Position numbers and translations under genes: made by a program. Source: Pseudonocardia sp. C8 (lineage in GTDB: Bacteria; Actinomycetota; Actinomycetes; Mycobacteriales; Pseudonocardiaceae). Taken from it: 64,000 nt of DNA. Where the stretch lies: assembly GCF_014267175.1 (NCBI RefSeq), contig NZ_JACMTR010000002.1:5233501-5297500 (forward strand). The letters are read 5' to 3'. The notes beneath the pieces are model-generated. The model was given only the letters and a program-made list of their open reading frames with translations. It searched no databases and was not told the origin of the DNA. Each line of letters begins with the position of its first letter. Within the stretch, counting starts at the first letter, position 1. Shown here piece by piece: positions 7,394-16,201 of the stretch.

Positions 7394-9061
7394 ATGCAGC
7401 ACGACGCGGACCGGACCGGTGGGGGCTGCCCCTTCAACGCGGCCGGCACGCCGGCCGTGTCACGGCGACGGGTGCTGGCCGGCGCCGGGCTGGCCGCGCT
7501 GGCGGCGCTCACCGGGTTGGGCGGGACCGCGGCGGGCGCGACACCGGGTACCCGGCGCGCACCGCTTCCCGGCCGTCCGCGGCGGGCGCGCCGGGGAGTC
7601 CGCGGCGGTCACGCCCAGGGCGACCCGCGGGGCAGTGACATCGCCGTCCGGGTGGGGCGGGACAAGGAGGCCCGCTTCGGGCTGATGTTCAAGCAGCTCC
7701 CGGCCTTCCTGCCCCCGGACGCGCTGCTGCTCGGCCTGGCCCGGCAGATGGTCGACCCGACCCCACCGGTCAGCGACGTGAAGGACAGCCAGGACGGGTT
7801 CAACAACCTGGCGATGCCCGCCGGCTACATCTACCTGGGGCAGTTCATCGACCACGACATGACCCGCGATACGACACCGATCGAGGTGGCGCGCTCCGAT
7901 CCCCGCGCCCTGGTCAACTACGACACCCCGCGGTTCGACCTCGGCAGCATGTACGGGAACGGACCGATCGCGAACCCCGAGCTGTACGACCCGGCCGCTC
8001 CGGGGAAGCTCCTGCTCGTCCAGCGGGACGGCGTGGTCGACCTGCCCCGCGACGAGGTCGGCGCGGCCTTCCTCGGCGACCCGCGCAACGACGAGAACCT
8101 GATCATCGCCCAGCTGCACACCGCGTTCATGCGGCTGCACAACCGTTTCGTCGACGACGGCCGGTCGTTCGCGCAGGCCCAGGAGCTCACCCGCTGGCAC
8201 TATCAGTGGGTGATCGTCAACGACTTCCTGCCCAGGATGGTCGGGCGCGATCTCGTCGACCGGCTGCTCAGCCGGCCCGCGCGCGGCCCGGCCCGGTTCC
8301 TCGGACGCCACTACCGCCCGCGGAACCCCAAGCGGCCGTACATGCCCGTCGAGTACTCGGGGGCGGCCTACCGGTTCGGCCACAGCATGATCCGCGCCGA
8401 GTACGAGGTCCACGACGCGCGCACGGTGCCGATCTTCGCCCCGGACGGCCACGAGGACCTGCGCGGTTCCCGCCCGATCCCGCCGTCGCTGGCCGTCGAC
8501 TGGAACTACTTCTTCGACATCCCCGGCCTCTCACGGCCCGACGACCGCAACATGGCGCGGCTGATCGACACGAAACTCTCCCTGCCGCTGTCCACGCTCC
8601 CGTCCACCGTGGTGACCCCCGCCGTCGGGGCGATCACGGCACTGGCCGAGCGGAACCTGCTGCGGGGCAAGCGGCTCGGCCTGCCCGCCGGCCAGGACGT
8701 CGCACGAGCCATGGGTGTCGCGCCGCTGACGAACGCCCGGCTCGGTCTCACCGATCCGGGCTGGGGCGGTAAGGCGCCGCTGTGGTTCTACATCCTCAAG
8801 GAGGCCGAACTGGGTGGTGGCCACACGCTCGGACCGGTCGGCGGGGGGATCGTCGCCGAGGTGATCCTGGGCCTGCTCGCGGCCGACCGCACGTCATACC
8901 TGAACGGCTCGGGTTTCACCCCGGTGATCCCGCACTTCGGGATGGGTGAGCTCCTCACCCTCGCCGGGGCCGTCGACCCGAGGTTCCGGCCCGCGGAGCC
9001 CGAGCCGGCCGAGCCCGCCCACCCCGAGGCACTCCCGGAGCCGGCCGGCCCGACCGTGTGA
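7394..9061 (+). CDS. Tat-exported animal-type haem peroxidase
   Basis: 555-aa peroxidase of the animal haem peroxidase superfamily. I place the start at ATG 7394 (MQHDADRT) rather than 7271, as GGGGAC precedes it and the Tat motif VSRRRVLAGAGLAALAALTG then falls at residues 24-43. The distal haem pocket GQFIDHDMTRDT lies near residue 149, the helix ENLIIAQLHTAFMRLHN near 234, and the proximal His in RFGHSMIRAEY near 328. It would oxidise substrates (possibly halides, phenols or matrix protein) with H2O2 outside the cell. It follows the copper/MCO operon, so two secreted oxidative enzymes sit side by side. Confidence 0.9.
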   Translation: MQHDADRTGGGCPFNAAGTPAVSRRRVLAGAGLAALAALTGLGGTAAGATPGTRRAPLPGRPRRARRGVRGGHAQGDPRGSDIAVRVGRDKEARFGLMFKQLPAFLPPDALLLGLARQMVDPTPPVSDVKDSQDGFNNLAMPAGYIYLGQFIDHDMTRDTTPIEVARSDPRALVNYDTPRFDLGSMYGNGPIANPELYDPAAPGKLLLVQRDGVVDLPRDEVGAAFLGDPRNDENLIIAQLHTAFMRLHNRFVDDGRSFAQAQELTRWHYQWVIVNDFLPRMVGRDLVDRLLSRPARGPARFLGRHYRPRNPKRPYMPVEYSGAAYRFGHSMIRAEYEVHDARTVPIFAPDGHEDLRGSRPIPPSLAVDWNYFFDIPGLSRPDDRNMARLIDTKLSLPLSTLPSTVVTPAVGAITALAERNLLRGKRLGLPAGQDVARAMGVAPLTNARLGLTDPGWGGKAPLWFYILKEAELGGGHTLGPVGGGIVAEVILGLLAADRTSYLNGSGFTPVIPHFGMGELLTLAGAVDPRFRPAEPEPAEPAHPEALPEPAGPTV

Positions 9062-9110
9062 TCCCGCGGTCTCGGAGCGCCGGGGGCCCGCGCCGCACCA
9101 GAGGTGCGGA

Positions 9111-10787
9111 TCACAGCAGGCGCCCGACCCGGCCGGCGAGGGGCGTCGGGTCGCCCGTGGCTGCCTCGAGCGCCACCACCACCGAGCCGTGGACCTCGAC
9201 GAGGCCCGGCAGGTCCGCCGCGACGCGGCGTGCCTCCGCGGGGCTCGCGTGGGAGGAAACCGTCACGGTCAGGACGACCACGCCGTCGGTGTCGGCGACC
9301 GTGCACGTCGTGCGGGTTCTCGTCGACGAGGCGGTGGTGCGCAGCTTCGCGCCCGGCTCCAGCACCGCGGCGACCGCGTCCGGCGGGAATCCCTTCGTGC
9401 ACAGGTCGCGGGGCAGGGCCGGGGCAGGCGACACCGGCGCGGGACCGGTCGGGCCCGGCGCTGTGGGCGTCGGCTCCGGATCAGCCGGCTTCGAGGTGGT
9501 CGATTCGGGGACGTTCGGCTCGGGGGTGGTCGGGGTCGGGTCGGTCGGAATCGGGTGGGCCGGGGTCGGGCCAGCCGGAATCGGACCAGCAGGATCCGGG
9601 CCGGCCGGATCCGGGCCGGCCGCACCCGGCGCGGCCGGCCCCGGGGTCGGCTCGGGGATCGTCGACACCGGGGCGGTGGGCCGGACCGGAGCGGGAGGCG
9701 GAGCCGGTGTGGTGGGCGGGGCCGATGCGGGCGTCGTCGTGATCGGGGATCGGGGCTTCTGCCTCGTGGGCCCAGGAGCCTGCGGGCGGGCGGGGGCCGG
9801 TGCCTCCGGTCCCGGCGCCGTCGCCGCCGATGACGACCTGCCGGGCGTCGCCGGAGACGTCATCGGGCCGGCGGGCAGTGCGGGTGCCGCCGGCCCGAGC
9901 GGGCGGTCCGCGGCGCCGGTCGGGGTGGCTGCGGCGAGCGCGGCGAGCGGTGAGGTGAGGATCGTGCGCCGCGACGGAGCGCCGGACCGGTCGGGCAGCA
10001 CGCTCGTTCCGGCGGCGTAGGCCCGGGCCCAGCCGAGTACGGCCTCCACATAGGTCTCGGAGTGGTTGTACCGGAACACGGCGTCGTGCAGCTGGGCGGG
10101 ATCGACCATGTCCAGCCCGCCCGCACACATGTAGAGGCCGGTGGCCGCGGCGGCGTCGAAGACGTTGTGCGGGTCCGAGCGGCCGTCGTCGTTGCCGTCG
10201 GCGCGGTAGATCTCCCAGGTCGACGGGATGAACTGGGTCGGCCCGATCGCGCGATCCCACACCGGGTCGCCGTCGAGCGTGCCTCCGTCGGTGTCGACGA
10301 TCGACGCCGTGCCGCCGGAGCCCGTCAGCTGCGGTCCCAGGATCGGTGACAGCGTGTTGCCGGCCGCGTCGACGTCGCCGCCACGTGCGTGCTCGGACTC
10401 GACCTTCCCGATGCCGGCCGCCAGGTACCAGGGGAACCGGCACCCCGGCGAGACGGCCGCCATCTGCGATTCGGCCCCGCGGTAGGCAGCGAGGACCGTG
10501 GCCGGGATACCGGTCGCATCGGCGCCCGGGTTACCGGGTGCGAGCGGGACGGGACCGGGCGCGGCCGGGTCGTCGGTGGGCAGCTCGCCGGTCGCGCCGT
10601 ACGGGTTGGTGTCCGGCGGTGGCTGGACGGTCCCCGGAGCGGACTGCAGCGTCGGTGCCGGTACCACCGTCGTCGCGAGCCAGGCGGCCACGAACAGCGT
10701 GAGTGCGCGGCTGCACCAGCGCGCGGAGGGCCACGCGTCTCCGGGCGATGCCGTGCCGGCCGACAACCATCGGTCGTCGACCGGCAT
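9111..10787 (-). CDS. secreted lytic transglycosylase with Pro-rich tail
   Basis: 558-aa MltB/SLT_2-like peptidoglycan lytic transglycosylase. The start is ATG 10787 (MPVDDRW), with a signal anchor at residues 19-36. The catalytic domain shows FPWYLAAGIGKVESEH (catalytic Glu), then DRAIGPTQFIPSTWEIY and HDAVFRYNHSETYVEAVLGWA. After about residue 280 it becomes a long Pro/Ala/Thr linker containing pentameric AGPDP-like repeats. It ends in a ~95-residue globular-looking domain with Cys residues (DLCTKGFP, TTCTVADTD) that I do not recognise. It probably remodels the wall during growth. It shares the Pro/Thr-rich, wall-spanning design with the NlpC/P60 gene upstream on the same strand. Confidence 0.88.
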   Translation of the reverse strand: MPVDDRWLSAGTASPGDAWPSARWCSRALTLFVAAWLATTVVPAPTLQSAPGTVQPPPDTNPYGATGELPTDDPAAPGPVPLAPGNPGADATGIPATVLAAYRGAESQMAAVSPGCRFPWYLAAGIGKVESEHARGGDVDAAGNTLSPILGPQLTGSGGTASIVDTDGGTLDGDPVWDRAIGPTQFIPSTWEIYRADGNDDGRSDPHNVFDAAAATGLYMCAGGLDMVDPAQLHDAVFRYNHSETYVEAVLGWARAYAAGTSVLPDRSGAPSRRTILTSPLAALAAATPTGAADRPLGPAAPALPAGPMTSPATPGRSSSAATAPGPEAPAPARPQAPGPTRQKPRSPITTTPASAPPTTPAPPPAPVRPTAPVSTIPEPTPGPAAPGAAGPDPAGPDPAGPIPAGPTPAHPIPTDPTPTTPEPNVPESTTSKPADPEPTPTAPGPTGPAPVSPAPALPRDLCTKGFPPDAVAAVLEPGAKLRTTASSTRTRTTCTVADTDGVVVLTVTVSSHASPAEARRVAADLPGLVEVHGSVVVALEAATGDPTPLAGRVGRLL

Positions 10788-11102
10788 CCGGTGGAGTGGA
10801 GCCGGTCTGGGGCGCAGGACGTGCGGGACGCGCCGCCACCGCCCTCGGCGTCGGGAGACGGGCACTGCGGATCACCTTCCGGATCGACGTCGTTGCGGGT
10901 GCGGGTCCGAGCGGCGCGACAGCAGACACGGGTGTGGGGCACCGCCACAGCACGCCGTGACCGGCGGCGCCCCGCCCGTCCACGGCCGGCGCGCGCTCGC
11001 CCGGGTGGCGTCGGCACGCTCCCGGGGCGCGGCACGCGTTCGCGCCGGCCCGTGCGGGGCCGGGGCTGCCGGCGTGTCCCGTCCCGGGGCATCGGTGTGG
11101 CC
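10788..11102. other. 315-bp gene-free gap
   Basis: Spacer between the NlpC/P60 gene stop and the lytic transglycosylase start, both on the minus strand. It must hold the promoter of the transglycosylase or be a transcribed linker. I see no RNA gene, riboswitch or clear repeat in it, and no C5/G5 dyad like those in neighbouring upstream regions. Confidence 0.5.
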
Positions 11103-12656
11103 TCACGGGCAGGGCCGCGGGGCGGTCGCGGGCACGGGGACCGGTTCAGTGCGGTGCCCGGGAGGGAGGCACGTCGGCGTGGCCGTCCCGGCGACCGCCG
11201 ATCCCGGCGCCGGTTCGGCCGTCGGCTGCACGTCGACCGCCGGCGCCGGTCCCGTCGCCGTCGGCGGAACGGTCGGGGCCGCTCCGGTCGTCCTCGGTGA
11301 CGCGGCCGGCGTAGGTGGCGCGGTCGGCGTCGGCGGCGCGGTCGCTCTCGCCGGCGTGGTCTCCCTCGGCGACGCGCTGGTTGGCGGCTGCGCAGTTGTC
11401 GTCGGCGGCACCGTTGCCGGGGACGGCGCGACGCGACTGCCACCCCCCGACGGCGCCGAGGTCGGCGGAGGTGTCGGCCGGGGCTTCGTGGCGGGCCCGC
11501 CGGCCGGAGGCCTCGTCCCTGGTGGGTCGCTCGGAAGCTCGCCCCCCGGCATCGCGGCCGGGGTCGGGGCCGGTCGCGGCGTCGCGAACCCTGGGGTGGG
11601 CAGGACGCTGGCCGGTGGTGAGACCGGCGACGGTGGGGCTCCGGGCGCCGGTCTCACGGCCGGGGCCGTGGTGCGAGCCGGCGGCCGAGCGGTGCTCGGG
11701 TCCGCCGGGACGGGCCCGGGAGGCGGCGGGGTGGCCGGCGCGACGGGGATAGGCGGTGCGGGCCGGCGGGACGGTCCGGCCGCTCCCGGTCGCACGACGG
11801 GTGCCGGCACGGCACGCAGCGTCGTGAGCGGGTCGACTGTCGGGAGGTCTGCGCGTGGCGCGTCGAACCGCTCGGGCACCGGCGCGGGGCGGACCGGGGT
11901 TCCGGGGGATGACACGACACCGGGCAGCAGCCCGACCCGCACGGAGCCCGGCACGGCGGCGGGCCGGGTCGCGCCCAGATAGCTGTCACCCGGGTACCGG
12001 ACGTGCGCGACCTGCACCGGTTCGCCGAAGGTCGGCGCGTTCACCATGCGTCCCTCGCCGAGGTACAGCCCGACGTGGTGAACGCGCTCCACCGTGCCGT
12101 AGAACACGAGGTCCCCGGGCAGCAGCACGGCGTTTGTCGGCACGTGCGGCCCGGAGTGGAACTGGGTGTGCGCGGTGCGCGGCATCCCGACACCGGCCGC
12201 GGCGTAGGCCGCGGTCGTGAGCCCGGAGCAGTCGAATCCGGCGTGGCCCGCGGCCGGACCGTTGCCGCCCCACACGTAGGGAAGGCCGAGCTGCTGCAGC
12301 GCGAAGGCGATCGCGCTCGCCGCCACGCGGACGTCCGGTGCGGCGTCGGTGGTGGGTACGGGGCCGACCGGACCGCCCTGCCCGACCGCGCCGGCGAGGG
12401 TCACCGAACCGGCGGGCGAGCCCGGGGCGGCCGGAACGACCGGGCCGACGCCCGGCGCGTGCACCGCAGCGCCGGAGACCGCGGGCACGACCCGTCCGGT
12501 GCCTGCGTGCACCGCCGGCTCCCATGCCTGCCGGTACTCGCCGGCCGGGACCGGGCGCACGGTGCCGGACACGAGCACCAGCGCACCGAGGGCCGCGCCG
12601 CCGGCGAGGACGAACGTGTGGCCCGCGTGGAACCGCCGGGTGCGACGCGTCGTCAT
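11103..12656 (-). CDS. NlpC/P60 peptidoglycan endopeptidase with Pro/Thr tail
   Basis: 517-aa secreted cell-wall hydrolase. The start is ATG 12656 (MTTRRTRRF) with AAGGGGGAT before it; longer upstream starts add only low-complexity sequence. A signal anchor lies at about residues 14-33. The NlpC/P60 domain (~110-230) shows the catalytic Cys in GFDCSGLTTAAY and the His in RVHHVGLYLG. From about 260 to the end it is an extreme Pro/Thr/Ala-rich tail that could cross the wall or bind it, ending with two Cys near the C terminus. It is divergent from the fibronectin-III protein across a 230-bp gap. It probably cleaves stem peptides during growth or division. Confidence 0.88.
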   Translation of the reverse strand: MTTRRTRRFHAGHTFVLAGGAALGALVLVSGTVRPVPAGEYRQAWEPAVHAGTGRVVPAVSGAAVHAPGVGPVVPAAPGSPAGSVTLAGAVGQGGPVGPVPTTDAAPDVRVAASAIAFALQQLGLPYVWGGNGPAAGHAGFDCSGLTTAAYAAAGVGMPRTAHTQFHSGPHVPTNAVLLPGDLVFYGTVERVHHVGLYLGEGRMVNAPTFGEPVQVAHVRYPGDSYLGATRPAAVPGSVRVGLLPGVVSSPGTPVRPAPVPERFDAPRADLPTVDPLTTLRAVPAPVVRPGAAGPSRRPAPPIPVAPATPPPPGPVPADPSTARPPARTTAPAVRPAPGAPPSPVSPPASVLPTPGFATPRPAPTPAAMPGGELPSDPPGTRPPAGGPATKPRPTPPPTSAPSGGGSRVAPSPATVPPTTTAQPPTSASPRETTPARATAPPTPTAPPTPAASPRTTGAAPTVPPTATGPAPAVDVQPTAEPAPGSAVAGTATPTCLPPGHRTEPVPVPATAPRPCP

Positions 12657-12886
12657 GATCCCCCTTCCCGAGACTGCGGCCAGCGTCTCGGCGGTCCGGA
12701 CACGCGTAGGAGCCCAAGGGGGAGGGTCCGCGGCCCCCAATCTGGGGGTCGGACGGCCGGCACCCCCGGTTGTGGGGGGTCGGCCTCCACCAACCACGGC
12801 TGGTGACCGCCCGGCCGCCCGGATGACGCTGCCCCCGGCAATGACCGCCCGCCGAACGGGCACCGACACGACGGGGGACGTAGGAC
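12657..12886. promoter_or_regulatory. divergent promoter region with two C5/G5 dyads
   Basis: Intergenic region between the NlpC/P60 gene and the fibronectin-III gene. It carries CCCCCA-ATC-TGGGGG (12734-12748) and ACCCCC-N7-GGGGGT (12762-12780), 28 bp apart and each followed by TCGG. They could be regulator sites serving both genes or stem-loops in the NlpC leader. I looked for a c-di-AMP (ydaO) riboswitch, common before such hydrolases, and did not see its conserved blocks. Confidence 0.5.
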
Positions 12887-14905
12887 ATGACGACGCAACG
12901 CGTGCGGCCGGCAACCGCACCGAGGACGCGGCGGACGGCGGTGGTCGGCGCATTCGGCGTCGTCCTGCTGTCCACGGGACTGGTGATGGCACCGAGCGCG
13001 CTCGCGGCCGTCCCGACCGCTCCGGACAACATCACGATCTTCCCGGACCGGGACTTCATCTCCGTCGAGGGTTATGCCGACCACGCGGGCCAACCGATCA
13101 CCATCGAGGTCACCCGCCCCGGCCAGGGCGTGATCGGATCGGCCACCGGCACCGCCGCGACCGCCGACGAGATCGCGGCCGGGAACCCGACCATCGAGGT
13201 CAACCACCCCGGCGGGCTCTGCTGGGGCGCCGGCGGCGGCGTGCAGGTGACCCCGGACATCCGGCCCGGTGACACCGCGGTCGTCAAGTTCGGCGGTACG
13301 GCCGCCGGGGACACCACCACCCAGGACATCGCGGTCACGGACTCGGTCCTCGAAGGCAGCCGGCTCACCGTGAACGGGCGCATGGGGACCGGCGTGGACC
13401 CGGCGAACATCGAGCAGCGGATCGTCCAACCCGATCTGAAGGACGACCCCGCGGTCGGGCGACGCGACGTGCGCGCGCTCCCGGGCCCGCTGACCCCGTC
13501 GGACCAGGGGACCTACAGCTCCGGCCTGACCGTGAACGGGCAGGGCTTCACCGCCGTCTACGAGTTCCCCACCCCGGAGACGGCCCTCACCGCGTCGAAG
13601 GGACAGCTGCGGGCGATGGCCTGGCAGAACACCGACGGCGACGGCAACCGGCAGGGCCTCACCATCTCCGAGTTCGGCGAAGCCGGGGGCCCCGGCATGG
13701 GTGGCTGCCCGGCCCCGGCCGCCGGGCAGGGCCCGCTGTCGCCGACCGCCGTCACCGCGGTGCAGAACGGCGACGCCGTCGACGTCACCTGGACGCCGGC
13801 GGCCCAGAACCCGGGCACCGCGGCGATCCAGGGCTACACCGTCCGGGCCGTGGACATCACCGCGACCGGTGGTGTGCGGAACGAGATCGGCAAGCGCACC
13901 AGCGACCCGGCCGCGACCACGATGTCGCTGCCGACCACGCTGGCCGGCAAGCGCGTCGAAGTGCGGGCGATCACCCAGGCCGGCGAGTCCTGGCCGCCCG
14001 CGCTGAACGGCACCACCGCCCCCGGCGGCGGTGAACCGGGGGACACCACCGCACCGGCCGCCTCCGCCGCGCCCGCCGGCGGGACGTTCACCGACGCCCA
14101 GACCGTGACACTGACCGCCGACGAGCCGGGCAGCCAGATCTACTACACGCTCGACGGGACCGACCCTCTCGAAGGGTCCGACCAGGCGAGCCTGAAGAGC
14201 ATCGCGTACACGGCACCGGTCGAGATCGCGCCGTCGCCGACCCCGGTGGTGCTGCGCTACGTCGCCTTCGACCCGGCCGGCAACGCCTCGCTCGCCCGGA
14301 CCGAGACCTACACCTTCGCGACCGTGACCGGGCCCGGCGCACCGACCGCCGTGACCGCCATCGGCGGCGACCGGTCCGCGACCGTGGGCTGGACCGCCCC
14401 GACGCTGCCGCCCGGTGCGGCACCCGTGACCGGCTACCAGGTCACCGCCACACCGGCGGGGCCCGAGGGCGGGGCGCCGGTGACCGCGAACGCGGGTGCC
14501 GCGGCGACGACGCAGCTGGTCTCCGGCCTGACCAACGGGGTCACCTACTCCGTCACCGTCGCGGCCACCAACGCCCAGGGGACGAGCGTCTCGGCGCCGG
14601 TCTCGGTGACACCCGCCGTACCGGCGGTGGACCGGCTGACCGTGACCGGCGCCCGGTGGCGGTCGGACGACTTCCGGGTCGACGGCACCGGCACGGTCCC
14701 CGGAGCGGTGCTCACCCTGCACACCGGCTCGTTCACCGGGCCGGCCATCAACACCGGGACCATCACGGTGAACCCGCCGGCGGCAGGGGCGGCAGCCGGC
14801 ACGTGGTCGGTCCGGTTGCGCAACGGCGAGCCTCCGCGCCACCCGGGCACCATCTACGTCACCTCCGACAAGGGCGGCCGGATCGGTCCGGTGACCGTCC
14901 GCTGA
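12887..14905 (+). CDS. secreted surface protein with CHB_HEX and FN3 domains
   Basis: 672-aa exported protein with a Sec signal peptide ending near ALA-AVP (residue ~41). The N-terminal ~250 residues are beta-rich and unrecognised, with Cys in GGLCWGAGGG and GMGGCPAP. Next come a fibronectin-III-like repeat (~290-380), a chitobiase/hexosaminidase C-terminal-like segment (DEPGSQIYYTLDGTDP, ~425-440), a second FN3 (~485-580, ending VAATNAQGTSVSAPV) and a C-terminal Ig-like region. No catalytic motif is visible. It is likely a surface or carbohydrate-binding adhesin or matrix protein. A strong hairpin follows its stop. Confidence 0.75.
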   Translation: MTTQRVRPATAPRTRRTAVVGAFGVVLLSTGLVMAPSALAAVPTAPDNITIFPDRDFISVEGYADHAGQPITIEVTRPGQGVIGSATGTAATADEIAAGNPTIEVNHPGGLCWGAGGGVQVTPDIRPGDTAVVKFGGTAAGDTTTQDIAVTDSVLEGSRLTVNGRMGTGVDPANIEQRIVQPDLKDDPAVGRRDVRALPGPLTPSDQGTYSSGLTVNGQGFTAVYEFPTPETALTASKGQLRAMAWQNTDGDGNRQGLTISEFGEAGGPGMGGCPAPAAGQGPLSPTAVTAVQNGDAVDVTWTPAAQNPGTAAIQGYTVRAVDITATGGVRNEIGKRTSDPAATTMSLPTTLAGKRVEVRAITQAGESWPPALNGTTAPGGGEPGDTTAPAASAAPAGGTFTDAQTVTLTADEPGSQIYYTLDGTDPLEGSDQASLKSIAYTAPVEIAPSPTPVVLRYVAFDPAGNASLARTETYTFATVTGPGAPTAVTAIGGDRSATVGWTAPTLPPGAAPVTGYQVTATPAGPEGGAPVTANAGAAATTQLVSGLTNGVTYSVTVAATNAQGTSVSAPVSVTPAVPAVDRLTVTGARWRSDDFRVDGTGTVPGAVLTLHTGSFTGPAINTGTITVNPPAAGAAAGTWSVRLRNGEPPRHPGTIYVTSDKGGRIGPVTVR

Positions 14906-14926
14906 CCTGACACCACCATCAACCCT

Positions 14927-14963
14927 CGAGGGCACGTTCCGCGTTCCGCGGAACGTGCCCTCG
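14927..14963 (+). terminator. 17-bp perfect-stem terminator
   Basis: CGAGGGCACGTTCCGCG (14927-14943) and its exact complement (14947-14963) with a 3-nt loop TTC lie 21 bp after the stop of the fibronectin-III gene. There is no T run, as is common for actinobacterial hairpin terminators. Confidence 0.85.
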
Positions 14964-15012
14964 CGCGTCCGTGCCACGGCTCCGGCCCCGCCGACCCGGC
15001 GCCCGATCAGGC

Positions 15013-15032
15013 AACCCCCAGCTCAGGGGGAT
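15013..15032. promoter_or_regulatory. C5/G5 dyad upstream of GH16
   Basis: CCCCC (15015-15019) and GGGGG (15026-15030) separated by AGCTCA, 98 bp before the GH16 start. It has the same form as the dyads at 2353-2364, 7241-7257, 12734-12748 and 12762-12780. Confidence 0.4.
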
Positions 15033-15127
15033 GAACGACCCCCTCGCTCGGTCTGCCGTCGCGGACGCCGGGCGAGCACCGTCAACGGTCGACGCCCCGG
15101 TCGCGGGGCCACGACGGGGAGAGATCG

Positions 15128-16144
15128 ATGATGATCAGATTGGCAGTCGTCACGGTGGCCGCCGCGACGTGCTGTGTCACGACCGGTGCCGGAATGCCCA
15201 CGACGGCAGCGATGGTCGTACCTGCCGGAAGCTGCGCGTCGGCGGACGCCACGTCCCCCACGGACGCCGTGCCGTCGGCCGACGCCACGTCCCCGCCGGA
15301 GGCCGCCGGAAAGCACGGCCCCGGCGGGCGCCGAGGCGACGACCACGCGCGGCACGAGCGGCCGGCAGCGTCGCCGGGGGCCACGACGAGGACCGGCCAC
15401 GACCGCACGGGGTCGACCGGCAGGTCGACCGGCCCGGCGACGAAGCACTCGCGGGGCTCCACGACCTCGGCTCCGGCGGTCACCGTCACCTCGACCCCCG
15501 GTGTCACGGCCGCCGAGAAGCACGGCTGGGGGGCACCGGCTCGTAGCGACGACTTCGACGGGGACCTGGACCGGTGGAACCTCTATGACGGTCCCGGTCA
15601 CGCCGGCAACGGCCGGCGCAGCCCCGACGCGGTGTCGGCCCGCGACGGCGTGCTGACGATCACCGGTGACAGCTCCGGCACGACCGGCGGGATGGCCTGG
15701 GGTGAGGGCGCCAAGTACGGCCGCTGGGAGGGGCGCGTCCTCGCCCCTGCGAGCGACCCGTCGTACAACGCGCTGCTGCTGTTGTGGCCGGACGCCGAGA
15801 ACTTCCCGGTCGGCGGAGAGGTCGACTTCATGGAGATGACCGACCCGGCGCGGCAGGAGACCAACATGTTCCTGCACTACGGGGCCGACAACTCCCAGCT
15901 CCACGGCAAGGTCGGGATCGACGCCACCGAGTGGCACAACTGGGCGGTCGAGTGGACCCCCGACCACATCGTCGCCTACGTCGACGGCCAGGAGTGGTTC
16001 CGCACGACCGACACGAGCGTTCTGCCTCCCGGACCGATGCACCTCACGATCCAGCTCGACTGGTTCCCGAAAGGCGGTTCGGTGCGGCCCTCGGCGATGC
16101 ACGTCGACTGGGTGCGGTACTACCCGTTGACGGACAACGGCTGA
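15128..16144 (+). CDS. secreted GH16-family glycoside hydrolase
   Basis: 338-aa exported protein with a signal peptide (residues 1-~30), a ~100-residue Ser/Thr/Ala/His-rich linker and a C-terminal GH16 concanavalin-like domain (~138-338). The catalytic signature ExDxxE is present as GEVDFMEM (~235), with the family-typical WHNWAVEWTPDHIVAYVDGQEWF following. GH16 enzymes cleave beta-1,3/1,4-glucans or related polymers. It resembles the GH16 domain encoded at 39442-41211 (shared YDGPGH.G.GRR.PDAVS, TGG.AWG, LPPGPMH). The start ATG (15128 or 15131) follows GGGGAGAG. Confidence 0.9.
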   Translation: MMIRLAVVTVAAATCCVTTGAGMPTTAAMVVPAGSCASADATSPTDAVPSADATSPPEAAGKHGPGGRRGDDHARHERPAASPGATTRTGHDRTGSTGRSTGPATKHSRGSTTSAPAVTVTSTPGVTAAEKHGWGAPARSDDFDGDLDRWNLYDGPGHAGNGRRSPDAVSARDGVLTITGDSSGTTGGMAWGEGAKYGRWEGRVLAPASDPSYNALLLLWPDAENFPVGGEVDFMEMTDPARQETNMFLHYGADNSQLHGKVGIDATEWHNWAVEWTPDHIVAYVDGQEWFRTTDTSVLPPGPMHLTIQLDWFPKGGSVRPSAMHVDWVRYYPLTDNG

Positions 16145-16201
16145 CCGCACCCGGCGGGAGTAGCCGGCGCCCTGGTGAGCCGCCTGTCGACGGCCGGTGG
16201 C

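Noticed and set aside
12657..12886. Possible c-di-AMP (ydaO) riboswitch before the NlpC/P60 gene
   Set aside because: The stem-loops are simple C5/G5 hairpins; the conserved ydaO sequence blocks are not present.
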